Shown here in pieces: positions 50,430-60,426 of a stretch of 64,000 bases of DNA; position 1 is the first letter of the stretch, and each line of letters starts with the position of its first letter. The position numbers were made by a program, and so were the translations under genes. Under the pieces are notes generated by a model. That model was not told the origin of the DNA. It made no database searches and was given only the letters and a program-made list of their open reading frames with translations. Where the stretch lies: NCBI GenBank assembly GCA_009746045.1, contig RPFO01000103.1, positions 1,722,721-1,786,720 of the forward strand, in the 5' to 3' direction. This DNA is from Mesostigma viride. Taxonomy: Eukaryota > Streptophyta > Mesostigmatophyceae > Mesostigmatales > Mesostigmataceae.

Positions 50430-51527
50430 TGATTTTGGCTGGGCAATAGCTACTAAGGCGGAGATTCGGCTGGCGGACATCATCTATGCAGACGACACCA
50501 CCCTCTTCGAGAGCACTGCGCACGTGCAGACGTGGCTTGACTGCCTAGCAATCGAGGCCCGCGCAGTAGGGCTTGAGGTCAGCAAGAAGACAGAGGCTCT
50601 GGCGATTGGGCTCACTCAGCCACCGCCCGCCCTCTTTCTCCTTGACGGCTCGCGAGTCCTGTATCGGGACCGCGTCAAGTTGCTGGACAGCCTCCTACCC
50701 AGCTGCGAGGCTGATGTGGACCACTGCATCTCCCTCGCCTGGCACGCTTTACGCCAATATACCGGGCCCTGTGGCGCAAGCTTGCCCCTGGGCAAGATAG
50801 AGAAACAGGACCTGTTTAAGGTCCTCGTCCTCCCTGTTCTTACGTACGGGGCGCCGAGACGTGGACCCTCACCGCCGACCTGGCCCGCAAGCTGGACGGC
50901 GCGGTCACCAACCTGCTGCGATCCATTTTCCGAGTAGGCTATGCTGCTCATGTTCGCCGGCAATGAGGACCTGTGTACCTCGGCATGCCATATATCACCA
51001 GCACCAGTATAAGCAGCGGCGCCTGCTGCAGCTAGTAGGGCACTTAGCTCGCACCAACCAGATAGACACCTCACGTGGCCCCCCCGCGGGGCTGCGCCCA
51101 GCTCAGCCTGGCGGGCACCTCCTTACGCGTGGGCCAGGCCCAGCAATGCTCGCCGCCGCAAGGCCCGCACCTTCAAAGAACAGCTAGTCGCAGACATGGG
51201 GGGGCTATAATAGGTCTCTCTGTGATTTGGAACAAGCTGATGGACAAGCCGCCACGTGGGCCCAGGTCATAGAGGACAACGAACCCCCTCCCGTGGGGAA
51301 GCGCCCGCGTGTGCACTACATACGGGAAGCACGCCCGACAGGGCCCCTATGAGGGTAGCGAGCTTCATAGACAAGATGGCTTTTGATGTTGTAGATAGAT
51401 GTTGTAGATAGATGTTGTAGATAGATTAGACCGGTAGGACTGTTTGCATCCATCCATCCATCGGGGTTAATTAATGCTCCGTGACTCCCCAACGGGAGCA
51501 CGAGTCAAATTAATTAATTGATTAATA
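50430..51527 (+). pseudogene. 5'-truncated LINE, reverse transcriptase C-terminal part
   Basis: The frame starting near 50455 encodes IRLADIIYADDTTLFE, the catalytic YADD box of a non-LTR reverse transcriptase. It is followed by QTWLDCLAIEARAVGLEVSK and, after further text, LFKVLVLPVLTYG, which is the thumb/connection region. It matches the minus-strand LINE at 54361-55270 segment by segment (LADLIYADD, LFKVLVLTVLTYGAE). A frameshift near 50850 breaks the frame. The 3' end has GTTGTAGATAGAT repeats (51383-51425), then the hairpin GCTCCGTGACTCCCCAACGG plus GAGCACG and an ATTAATTAATT tail. Upstream of about 50430 homology stops, as expected for 5' truncation. Confidence 0.85.
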
Positions 51528-51726
51528 GCTACTAAGGCCAATGTCATTGTCAAGCACTTCGACCAGCCGGCACTGGTTACTAACGGAGTGTGCTGTTTTG
51601 CTTGGATGTCCCCCCTCCTGCCGTTTCCAACTGTTGGCTGCCCATGTGCGGCGTGGGCAACAACAACATCAACAACAAAAATAATAGACTTTCTGCTGCC
51701 CATCATGATGTGCGGCGTGGGATACA
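51528..51726. other. Short unique spacer
   Basis: No gene. A CAACAACAACA microsatellite at 51660-51680 is mirrored by another at 51926-51940, on the other side of the tetranucleotide array; GATGTGCGGCGTGGG also recurs on both sides (about 51707 and, degenerately, 51908). Confidence 0.5.
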
Positions 51727-51905
51727 ACTGACTGACTGACTGACTGACTGACTGACTGACTGACTGACTGACTGACTGACTGACTGACTGACTGACTGAC
51801 TGACTGACTGACTGACTGACTGACTGACTGACTGACTGACTGACTGACTGACTGACTGACTGACTGACTGACTGACTGACTGACTGACTGACTGACTGAC
51901 TGACA
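51727..51905. repeat. (CTGA)n microsatellite, about 44 copies
   Basis: A perfect tetranucleotide array. It generates Ser-Val-Ser-Gln ORFs on the - strand that are artefacts. Confidence 0.98.
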
Positions 51906-52531
51906 TCAGCGGTGTGGGAACCAACAACAACAACAACACGTGTGCACTGTGCACGCACGGACGCGGGGATACCGAATCGCAAGTAGTAAATAATGAAGCT
52001 TTTTCTCGGCTTACGAATGGAGGATTCTAAAAGCCTCCCCGTTCAACAGTAATCAAGTCTCTCTCTCAAAGAGTGAAGAGTCAAGAGTCAAAGCGTGCCT
52101 CTTAACCTAACGCTATTCTTATTGGTTAATAAAAAATACCCATTTACCCGGAAAGTCAAGAGTCAAAGAGTGCCGGGGAACCGGAGTCTGAGCTGACCAC
52201 TGACCGGCCCTCGTGGGCGAAAAACAGCCCGGCGCGTGGCGACAAATTGCTTTCCGCACTCGGGTCAGGTCAGTGAGGAAAGCTCCACTTAAGGAAATCC
52301 ACCCGGTTAAGGGCCACCTTAATTGCAAAACTCCTGGCATTCGCAGGACTGGGCAGATTGTCATTCTGAGCACGGAGTCAGCGACATCGACTTCGCATGG
52401 TAAAATTCTTGTTGGGACCGTTTTGGCACGTTTTGGGGGGGGTAGGGGGGGGGGGGGGGGCAGGGAGGCAAAGTCGGGTTAAGGGCCACCCCTGTTTTTT
52501 AGCAGGAAAAAGCAGGGCTACTAAACCCTGG
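51906..52531. other. Spacer upstream of the hAT-like element
   Basis: No gene. AAGAGTCAAAG motifs repeat at 52075-52095 and 52155-52170; GGTTAAGGGCCACC occurs at 52306 and again at 52478. Poly-G run at about 52435-52460. Confidence 0.5.
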
Positions 52532-52539
52532 GGAAAAGC

Positions 52540-53841
52540 CAGTGATTGGCCATACGCGATACGCGTCGTACGCGGCCCCAGGTGTATAATGTATAATACG
52601 CGGTGTATAATGTATTATACGCTGATCGTACGCTAACTGTTGAAAACCCCTTTTTTGGCAGGCTTTTGATGGTTTTTCAACATTCTGAGCAATCAAGCAT
52701 GGTCTGCTGGTGTTTTTGCCATACCTTTTGCCTATACCTGACATATATAGCATGACCTTGGCATTGCCATCACTACCTAAATACAAGCATAGTTTCTAAC
52801 GGTCTAACTTGATAGTTTCTCTTCAAAATCGAGACAACATGCAACTAAGTATCAATACCAGTATCAATTCACAACTCACTGGAAAGGATAATAGATAATG
52901 AATTTGTAGAACTCAAGATATGCATGCACTATACATTGCCCCGAGGTGTCGATGACATTGAAGGGCGTCGATGGCATTGAAAGGCGCAAATGAATGCCTT
53001 GCACAGCTCCTCGTCCAGCTGCTCTTTGCTGAGCCCATTAGGTGCGGGCAAATTACCGTCGGTGGATTGGCCCTTTGATGATCCGCTTGGCCCAGCCGCC
53101 CCAGCAGCGCGCCCCGAGGTGTTGCTGGCATGAGCGGACACCCAGTTAGAGGCGTCGGTTTCTACAACGTCTGCAAGCCTGCCTTTAAGTGCCGCCCGCA
53201 CATCAGCCTGCTTCTTGGCGTCACTAGTCGCCTTCCTCTTCCTGGTATTGCTATCCTTCTCCGCCTGCTCGACCAGCAGCCTGTAACGGAGTACTCCATC
53301 ATCCACGTAGTAGTTATTTGTCTGCTGCCCATTCTTGAGGATGCGCTCTTTGCTAATGTATGTCCAGACAGTTTCGGATGTGGCCTCTTCTTCATCGGGC
53401 CGCACATCATCATCGTGTTCCATTGACTCCTCATTCGTGTCAGCCATGCCTGAATGTCGATATGCTACGATAGAGGTGCCAGACGACCACGACGTTGCTG
53501 GCACACCTTATCACCTTCTGGATGATGAATCTTCAGCCTTCCCGCCTTCACATTCCCGCCTTCACAAGTCACAATCAACGCGCTTTTAGCTTTAGTGCAT
53601 TATACACTAGCTAGCTCATCACGCAATTATTTGTTCCTACTACAGGTCGGCGCGCCGCAGTCTAGGCAAGCAAATTCACCCACCTCGTAAGCCAAAAATA
53701 TGCCAAAAATACGCGAAAATACGCAAAAATGCGCAAAAATACGCGTTGCGTATGAAAGTACCCCATTTTCGTACGCGCCGCTTGCGTATCGCGCATAATA
53801 CGCTAAATACGGCGTATAATACGGCGTATGGCCAATCACTG
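52540..53841. mobile_element. hAT-like DNA transposon, 1302 bp, 8-bp target duplication
   Basis: The termini are CAGTGATTGGCCATACGCGA at 52540 and, inverted, CAGTGATTGGCCATACGCCG ending at 53841, with 18 identical bases. The flanks carry an exact 8-bp direct repeat GGAAAAGC (52532-52539 and 53842-53849). An 8-bp duplication with CA(G)..TG termini is typical of the hAT superfamily. Both subterminal zones are rich in TATAATACGC/GCGTATTATAC motifs, which are candidate transposase-binding repeats. The one sizeable ORF inside is not a recognisable hAT transposase, so the element is probably non-autonomous. Confidence 0.75.
52929..53447 (-). CDS. 172-residue protein of unknown function inside the hAT-like element
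   Basis: ATG at 53447 (MADTNEESMEHDDDVRPDEE) runs to a stop at 52929. Residues 1-25 are acidic. Residues 26 to about 110 look globular (VWTYISKERILKNGQQTNNY, then YVDDGVLRYRLLVEQAEKDS) with a basic cluster NTRKRKATSDAKKQ that could be a nuclear localisation signal. The C-terminal part is Ser/Gly/Ala-rich. I recognise no BED finger, no hAT catalytic residues and no dimerisation domain. It may be the exon of a captured host gene or the N-terminal remnant of a transposase. The frame also opens 19 codons upstream, but without an ATG. Confidence 0.55.
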   Translation of the reverse strand: MADTNEESMEHDDDVRPDEEEATSETVWTYISKERILKNGQQTNNYYVDDGVLRYRLLVEQAEKDSNTRKRKATSDAKKQADVRAALKGRLADVVETDASNWVSAHASNTSGRAAGAAGPSGSSKGQSTDGNLPAPNGLSKEQLDEELCKAFICAFQCHRRPSMSSTPRGNV

Positions 53842-54034
53842 GGAAAAGCAGGGGAAAGCGGGGAAAGGCCTTGCATTGGTTACATGGCTAGCGGTTTATT
53901 CCTTTTAATATTCTGCTCAGCATGCAGCGCCTAACACATGGTGGGCTTCCAGTTTGCTAGCTGCTTCCATTGACGGCTGAGAACCCTGAACTGAAGACGC
54001 AGAAGAACAGCTGAGTGACAGACTTCGTGAGGGG

Positions 54035-54235
54035 ATGGCAGAAGACACGTCCGGGCATCCAGCATTCTCCCAGAGGATGCTGGATGCTGGCTTAGTTGAC
54101 TATAGGCACTTTATTAAGCCCTCGATCGTCATCGTCACAATGAAAGACGCCGAGGGCAACGCTCCCAAGGCAACCGACTGTAGAATTGTATCACCGGCGG
54201 GTTCCTTCTCGAGGTTGTTAAATAAATTAAATTAA
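54035..54235 (+). CDS. Possible gene fragment cut off by the LINE insertion
   Basis: ATG in good context (GGGGATGG) opens MAEDTSGHPAFSQRMLDAGL, then VDYRHFIKPSIVIVTMKDAE and GNAPKATDCRIVSPAGSF, ending at a stop where the AATTTA-rich tail of the minus-strand LINE begins (54220-54240). The composition is protein-like but no family is recognised. It may be the first exon of a host gene, or chance. Confidence 0.3.
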   Translation: MAEDTSGHPAFSQRMLDAGLVDYRHFIKPSIVIVTMKDAEGNAPKATDCRIVSPAGSFSRLLNKLN

Positions 54236-54360
54236 ATTATAACATGCCTCCGCGGGGAGATCATGTAGCACATATCGATCCATGATGGATGGGGTGGAGG
54301 AAGCCGCGTGATCGAACTAACCTAACTCTAAGCTATCTAGTCTAGAAAAACCTAACTACA

Positions 54361-56450
54361 CTACTCATCAAAACGCCTCCTCCGCTTGGGGGGAGGGGGC
54401 TTGCCCACAGAGTCGGGCGTGTGAGCCTTGACAATCTTCTTCCACCGCGTCTTGTCCTGCATGGCAGTCCAAAGACGGGAGAGAGAGTGGATGCGGTGCT
54501 CATACTGGGCTGGGACCACTAGGTCGTTCAGCAACAACATCTGGATGTAGTTCGTGACAGGTTTCCCTACCCTTTTGGGAATGCCCTCGGGGCCAGGCCA
54601 GGTCAGAATGTGTCGCCCTGGCTGGCCAAGCCGCTGGGGGCCGGCCAGACCAAGGGCGGTGTCGACCTGGCTGGTGCGAGCAAGGTGTCCTACGAATGCT
54701 ATCCTACGCTGCCTAATCTCGTCCGAAATACGAGGCATGCCATGATACAAAGACTCTGATGACGGACGCTCGGAAAACCCTACGTTAAGGACCTGTCGGA
54801 GCATCCTGTAAGCCGTGCCCTCTAGCCTAGCTGCCAGTTTGAGTGGGATTGTCCACGCCTCGGCGCCGTACGTGAGCACCGTGAGGACGAGGACCTTGAA
54901 GAGCATGCGCTTGCGGTGCTCGCCCAGGCCCTTCGAGCGCCAGTAGGTTTTGAGCGAACGGAGCTTGGCCCAGGCAAGGTCGATGCGGGTGTCCACATCG
55001 TCGGCAGTGTCAGGAAGCCAGCTCCCCAACAGCTTGAAGCGGTCGCGGAACGGGACCTCCGTCCCGTCGAGCAGGCGCGGCAGCGGTGGTGGACTGGAGG
55101 CCCCAATCACCATCGCCTCAGTTTGACACTAATCTCCAATTATAACCCCACCGCCCGCGCCTCCAGGCCCAGACAGTCCATGCAGCCAGGTCTGAATGTG
55201 CTCGGGGCTCTCGATGAGGGTGGTGTCATCCGCATAAATCAGGTCAGCAAGGCGGTAACCAGGTCTAACCCCGCCGTGCTCTTTCACGTTAAGGATGTCC
55301 AAGCCTGGCTCGAACCCCTAGCTTAAGAGCAGTAAAGTGCGCACGTGCCCGGCGCATGACGTGATCCACGACAATAATGAACAGGTATGGGGACAGGACA
55401 CAACCTTGCCACACCCCGTGCATGGTGAAGGGGGAATGGTGGGGTGGTGCCTTCCGCAGTCCGCACTACTGCCTGTGAGCCCTCATACAGTCCGCGAATG
55501 GCAGCAATAAACGCAGGTGGCACCCGATCCAGAGCTATAGGATGGCCCAAAGAGCCTCCCAGAGAACCGTGTCAAAGGCCTTGATATAGTCAACAAAAAT
55601 GAAGACCAGCGGCAAACTGTCAGGGGGAAGGCGACGCACCTACTCCATCAAACGGCGCGCGACAAACACAGCCATGACAGTGTTACGACCACGACGGAAA
55701 CCCATCTGAGACTCACCCAGGTGTGGGTCTAGCGCGGCGCGGAGCCTGTGCAGCATCATGCGCATGAAGACCTTCAGCGCGGCGCTCTGGAGGCAGACAC
55801 CCCGGTAGTTACCGGGGTCAGCAGCAGAGCCCTTCTTGTACAGCATGACGCGGATGGCCGTCTGCCACTCAGCAGGCCGGAGGCTCGTCAGAGAGCAGGA
55901 CACGGTTGCAGAACGCCTGCAGAAGATCCCTAACCGCCGGATCAGGGGTCTTCAGCAGCTCAGCAGAAAGGTGGTCGGCACCGACCGCCGCATCGTACCG
56001 CAGGCGAGCAAGGGCGCCGTCCAATTCCTTCAAAGTGAAGGGGGGACGACGTCGTCAGTGGCAAGGCAGCCCTCCTGCAAGGCGGGGACTTGGTAGTCCG
56101 CGGCCGAGGAGGGGGGCGCTGGCGGCGGCGGGGGTCCGGCGACCCCGAGGCGGGCGGCCGTCTCGGGGTGAAGCGGCGGGGGGGGGGCGCGAGCCCCACC
56201 GGTCAAGGAAACATTGTGGGCCAACCAGCGGTCAAGGCTGACCGGCGCCGTGCCGTCCCCCGTGTGCTCCACCGGGGTGCGCTGCCGCCGGCCGCCGAGC
56301 CGGTCGAGGTGGTACCACATGTCCTTGCCCTGGTTGCGAGCCTGGCAGGCCTTGGCATCCGCGATGCACTGGGCCGCCTCCGCGTCCTGCATGAGCATGC
56401 TCGTAGGCCTCCACGAGGGCGGCCTTGAGCACTGGATTCTGCAGCGGGTC
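54361..56450 (-). pseudogene. L1-like LINE ORF2: linker, reverse transcriptase and C-terminal region (broken)
   Basis: Reading on the - strand: MWYHLDRLGG linker (56398-56030); then fingers LYKKGSAADPGNYRGVCLQS and MGFRRGRNTVMAVFVARR (55903-55640); then VLSPYLFI/LADLIYADD-type sequence scattered over frames at about 55550-55190; then RDRFKLLGSWLP...LFKVLVLTVLTYGAEAWTIP and RRIAFVGHLART (55113-54361). At least three frameshifts or stops separate these blocks, so the element cannot make a full enzyme. The last block (250 residues) is intact. Just beyond its end is an ATAATTTAATTTAATTTATT tail at about 54217-54240, marking the element's 3' end. Confidence 0.85.
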
Positions 56451-56454
56451 CCGG

Positions 56455-57547
56455 TTACGCTTGAGAAGGTGCCGGGCGGCCCGAAGACCTTGGGGTCATA
56501 TATGGCGGTAGAGCGGGCCGGGGCGGCGGCGGCCGGGGCATGACCGGCAGGTGCCGGGCCGCCAGCAACGGGGCACGGGCCGCAAAGCCCGCAAAAATGG
56601 CGGCGTTGGGGGCACCCTTGTCCAGCTCGTCAACGTCCGCCCGGGCGTCCAGGGCCGACAGGTACTCCCGTCGGCACCGGTTCCGCTCGTGCTCGGCGTC
56701 CGTCCAGTCCTCAGGATCTCCCCTGACCGGGCGTAGAGCAGACCAGTCAGGGCGGACCACTGGGGCGCGGCGCGCGGGGACGTGGAACCGGAGCCGAAGG
56801 GTCGCGCGCACCAACCGGTGGTCAGAGCACACCGTGGGCGTGTCAAACACTCGGGCGTCCAGAACCGAGATGCACCTGGGCTGCCGTACCACCACGTAGT
56901 CCAAACAGGCCTGACGGCCGTTAGGGCCACGAAAAGTGACCAAGTCCTGTGAGGGACATTGGAAGTGGCAGTTGACAGCAACCATCCCGCTATCCCGCAA
57001 AAAGGCAGAAAACAGGGGAGTGTTGTTGTTAGCTTCCGTGTCAGCAGGCGCAAAGCGACTGCCAGCAGTGCCCACGGGGAGCGTGGCATTGGCGTCGAGC
57101 AGCATAACCAAAAAGTGGCGGGCCGGAGTGACCCCCTCAAGGTTATGCAAAGACTCGAAGAACTCCTGGCGCTCCGACTCAGGTAGACCACTATGGGGTG
57201 CATAGCCCACCCCCACCGTGAGGTGGTGCTTAGACCGCCCCTTGACGGAGGTGAAATGTGCGACCATAAGGCGTGGTGTTAGAAACTTAAGCGTACTGAG
57301 GCTAGCTAGCAACTGCCAACGGCGAACACAAAAGACCAACACCACCTTGGCCTCGCGTCCCACTTCCAGCGAAGTAGAAACGCCAACCGCCTGCAAGGCG
57401 GTTAGTGCTCACCGTGCCAAATGGCACCTGGCGACGGTGCTCCTGCACGCCTAGAATAGATACACGATGTTCCTCGAGGTTGTTCCAGAGGAGAAATTGC
57501 GGGAATGCAGCTGGTACGACTATCAAAAACTGTTTAAGAAAGAGCAC
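56455..57547 (-). pseudogene. L1-like LINE ORF2: endonuclease domain (frameshifted)
   Basis: AP-endonuclease-like motifs are in order: EEHRVSILGVQEHR (catalytic Glu block, 57547-57302), then after a frameshift near 57310 GVGYAPHSGLPESERQEFFE, FLVMLLDANATLP, LDYVVV, and SDHRLVRATL with the catalytic SDH. The N-terminal NVRGL-type block is missing, replaced by unrelated sequence. The C-terminal 90 residues lead into the linker. Confidence 0.85.
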
Positions 57548-57699
57548 GCTGTACCATCGATGCTTGGAAGCAGCTGCGACAGCTGGCCACCTGAAGTGTG
57601 TTCAAGTTTTCATTTTAATGTGATAAAGTCTTCAGTCCAGTTTTGTTTGTCAAGTGTTCAGTTTTGTGATAAAGTCTTTGCATGGTTGTGTGATTGATG

Positions 57700-57835
57700 A
57701 GCCGTGATTTGCCATGAACTAATCTAATTATTATGGCACATCAAGCGACCACATAGGGCCACCTGAATTGTGTTCAAGTTTTCAATAAAGTCATTGCGTG
57801 GTTGTGTGATTGATGAGCCGTGATTTGCCATTAAT
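57700..57835. repeat. Dispersed unit with ATCAAGCGACCACATAGGGC and AATAAAG
   Basis: A unit of about 130 bp: GATTTGCCATGAACTA, TATGGCACATCAAGCGACCA, CATAGGGCCACCTGAATTGT, GTTCAAGTTTTCAATAAAGT, TGTGTGATTGATGAGCCGTG. The same unit occurs at 59286-59410 and twice in 59508-59705, on both sides of LINE ORF1. The AATAAA suggests a 3'-UTR origin on the + strand. Confidence 0.8.
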
Positions 57836-58255
57836 TAATAAATTAAACACGTGCTCCCGTTGGGGAGTCACGGAGCACTGAAGTGCTTGTAATCCCTGTG
57901 TGTGCACTACAGGAGAAAGGGCAGAGACCCCCAGTCTCCTTCATGCCAAAGGCATGCCACAGCTGCAATCGGGCGCGGCTAGCTAAAAGGACAGGCTAAC
58001 GATCCGGCAAACTGTGGGTGCAATAAGACCCATGTAAGCGGGGCATAACAAGTATAGCGCGGGCAAGTAATCTGACCATAGCACGGGCGTAGCATGGCTG
58101 TGCTAGGACTAGGCTAAGGCTATGGCTGGTTGTGTACCGTGCGTTGGCGGCACGTGACTAGGTATGTTGGCACAGCTAGGCGAACATTCTATAGGCATGG
58201 CTGCCTTCTTTAGCGGCAGTGACTCCAATGGTTTATAATTGCTAGGGCTATTGCT
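57836..58255 (-). mobile_element. Second copy of the 430-bp retroposon, between LINE ORF1 and ORF2
   Basis: Closely matches 10522-10948: same hairpin end (57848-57876), then CCCTGTGTGTGCAC, GCCAAAGGCATGCCACAGCT, GGGTGCAATAAGACCCATGT, GGCTATGGCTGGTTGTGTAC and GTGACTAGGTATGTTGGCAC, in the same order with small indels. Its TTAA-type tail (57829-57847) faces the endonuclease segment. I did not find a clear target duplication. Either it inserted into the LINE or it is the 3' end of another LINE copy fused here. Confidence 0.8.
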
Positions 58256-58343
58256 ATTCTAGCCCGCTGGGGGCGTCCACATCTTGTGGTTGATCATCAG
58301 GTCCCCGCCCCTCCAGTACACCTTGGGCTTCTGGGGGTCCTGC

Positions 58344-59285
58344 TTATGGCGGAGGTATTCCAGCCACAGGTCGCGTCGCTGCTGTTGCTGTCAGAGCGGG
58401 GGTCAGGTCGTCATCCAGCGTCCAGGTGAGGTCGTGCAACCTCTTGCGACGAGAGAGGAACCGCTGCTTATCCTCAGGGGAGGGGAAGGTGAGCAGGACT
58501 CGTGGGGGAGCCGCCTTGTCCCGTGAGTGGGGAAGGCGGTGGCACCCACGCAGTTCTACCTCACGGTCCTCACCTACCAGGCCCATGAGGGTAAGAAGCT
58601 GGTTCTTGAGCTCGTCAGCAAGAGAGGTTGACGTCTCACCTGGCTTCTGGGGGAAGCGACGTAGCACCACTCGGCACTCGCGGCGAGCGCGGTCGGTGAC
58701 CTCCCGTTGCTGGGCCTGGCGGTGGTCCTCCAGCTCCTAGAGCTTCGTGGCCATGGCGTCGGTGGTGGAGGCGGTCGCTGACCGCAGCAGGTCCGCGTAG
58801 GAGAGCGGCGGGAGGTCACCAGCATCCTGCCGGGGTGGCTGGGATGCAATGGTGGCCGTCTGCTCCGCTATCTTGGGGACCTGTGTGGCCAGGGCCTCGG
58901 TGTGGGCGGTGATGGCCTCAAGCTTCTTCATGAGCACGCCGCACTTGCCCTTCACCTGGTTAAGGCGAGAGACAAGTGCAGCATGCGTTTCCGAAGCTTG
59001 CGCCGCGGTGTGCAGCGTCGTGAACTGGGGCTGGAGCTTGTGGACGACCTTGGTTTCCACATTGGAGACCCGGGCCTCCACCGTGTTGAGCGTCGTGTTC
59101 AGCGATGTCAGCTTCTCGGCCAGCGGCCAGGTCACGTGCTCCTCCAGCACTGCGCGGATGTCATCCTTGCAGAGGGAGGGAGCCGAAGGGGCTGCCGGCT
59201 GTGCGGGGCGGGGGCTTTGAGCGCTCTGCTGATGTCGGCGAGGCTGCGCTGGTAGTAGCTGGTCAAGATAAACAGGCGTTGGCAT
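58344..59285 (-). pseudogene. L1-like LINE ORF1 with one in-frame TAG
   Basis: ATG at 59285 starts a 314-codon frame broken only by a TAG at 58737-58739. N-terminal part: Pro/Ala-rich, then a coiled coil (LTSLNTTLNTVEARVSNVET and onward to about residue 150). After the TAG the same frame continues ELEDHRQAQQREVTDRARRE, then RRM-like CRVVLRRFPQKPGETSTSLA and the C-terminal RNA-binding domain CHRLPHS...PPRVLLTFPSPEDKQRFLSR. Coiled coil + RRM + CTD is the layout of L1 ORF1 proteins, which bind the element's RNA. It is close to intact. Confidence 0.8.
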
Positions 59286-59705
59286 GGATTTGCCATGAAC
59301 AAGTCTATTACTTAAGTACTATGGCACATCAAGCGACCACATAGGGCGGCACGTGAATTGCATGTGTTCAAGTTTCAATCATTGCATGGTTGTGTGATTG
59401 ATGACCCATGATTTGCCATTAATTAATTAATTAATTAATTAATTAATTAATTAATTAATTAATTAATTAATTAATTAATTAATTAATTAATGGACACGTG
59501 ACTGCATCATGATTTGCCATGAGCAACAAGTCTAACTTATTGTTGCGCATCAAGCGACCACATAGGGCCACCTGAATCATCGTGTTCAAGTTTTCAATAA
59601 AGTCTTGGCATGGTTGTGTGATTGATGAGCCGTGATTTGCCGTGAACTAGTCTAACTTATTATGGCACATCAAGCGACCACATAGGGCCACCCTGAATTG
59701 TGCCA
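59286..59705. repeat. Three further dispersed units and a (TTAA)n tract
   Basis: Copies of the 130-bp unit (GATTTGCCATGA, CATCAAGCGACCACATAGGG, TTCAAGTTTTCAATAAAGTC) at 59286-59410, about 59508-59640 and 59641-59705 (partial). Between the first two lies about 70 bp of perfect (TTAA)n, 59417-59490. These TTAA runs are potential piggyBac targets; the intact element sits 80 bp further on. Confidence 0.85.
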
Positions 59706-60162
59706 AGGTGTGTGGGTGTGTCAAAAGTGTTCGATTGTTGTGTTACTTGCCATATCAAGCAACAACATGGAATCATAGATCCATTAACCCTTCAATTGTG
59801 TCAACTGGAACCGCCAGAACGGACTGAGTTTGGGTATCTTTGTGGCAGTGGCGGTAACTAGCCAAATAACATTTTCTGGCCCACCCTTGGAACCAAGCAT
59901 GCTTTTATATCAAATAATGTTTAGGAAATTTGGTTGGTCACATATCCATGCCCTACACCTGCTATAAATAGCACCCCCCTCAGGGGGGTACGATGCACAC
60001 GGGGTTCGAGACACATATAATGCATTATGAACCATTTATTCAAATCTGTTGGCCCTGGCCTTTTGAGGGGAGTTAAATATAATCACAGACATGCCATCAA
60101 TGCATTGGCAACATGATATGTCACAAAACTGTGAACACTAGCTACCAAATGGCCGAAGCCAG

Positions 60163-60186
60163 CTGGCACCGTTATAACGGTGCCAG
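60163..60186. promoter_or_regulatory. Perfect 24-bp palindrome in the 3' region of the piggyBac-like element
   Basis: CTGGCACCGTTA followed by its exact reverse complement, TAACGGTGCCAG. It lies 240 bp past the transposase stop. It could be a subterminal binding site or an RNA hairpin near the mRNA end. A TATAAATA at about 59962, facing inward on the + strand, and a CCCCCC/GGGGGG hairpin just after it are also within this region. Confidence 0.6.
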
Positions 60187-60426
60187 TTGGCAGGGGTATA
60201 AATGGTAGCATAACAACACAAAACTTTATTCTAGTTGGCATAAAACAACAAGGGATGCCCAAATGGGCATAATGCACCATACCTAGGTGATAAAACAAGA
60301 GACCATGCCATATAACACATGCCAACATGCCACAAGGGGCCAAAATGGCACTAGCGCGCGCGCGCGGTAGCGCATGACTAGCCAAGGGTGTAGCTAACTG
60401 TCAAGGCTACCTGGCTATGTGCCAAA

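Noticed and set aside
51467-51982. Ser-Val-Ser-Gln ORF
   Set aside because: Translation of a perfect (CTGA)n microsatellite.
59941-60020. TATA-box promoter for a + strand gene (TATAAATA)
   Set aside because: No + strand gene follows within the transposon; kept only as a remark on the palindrome entry.
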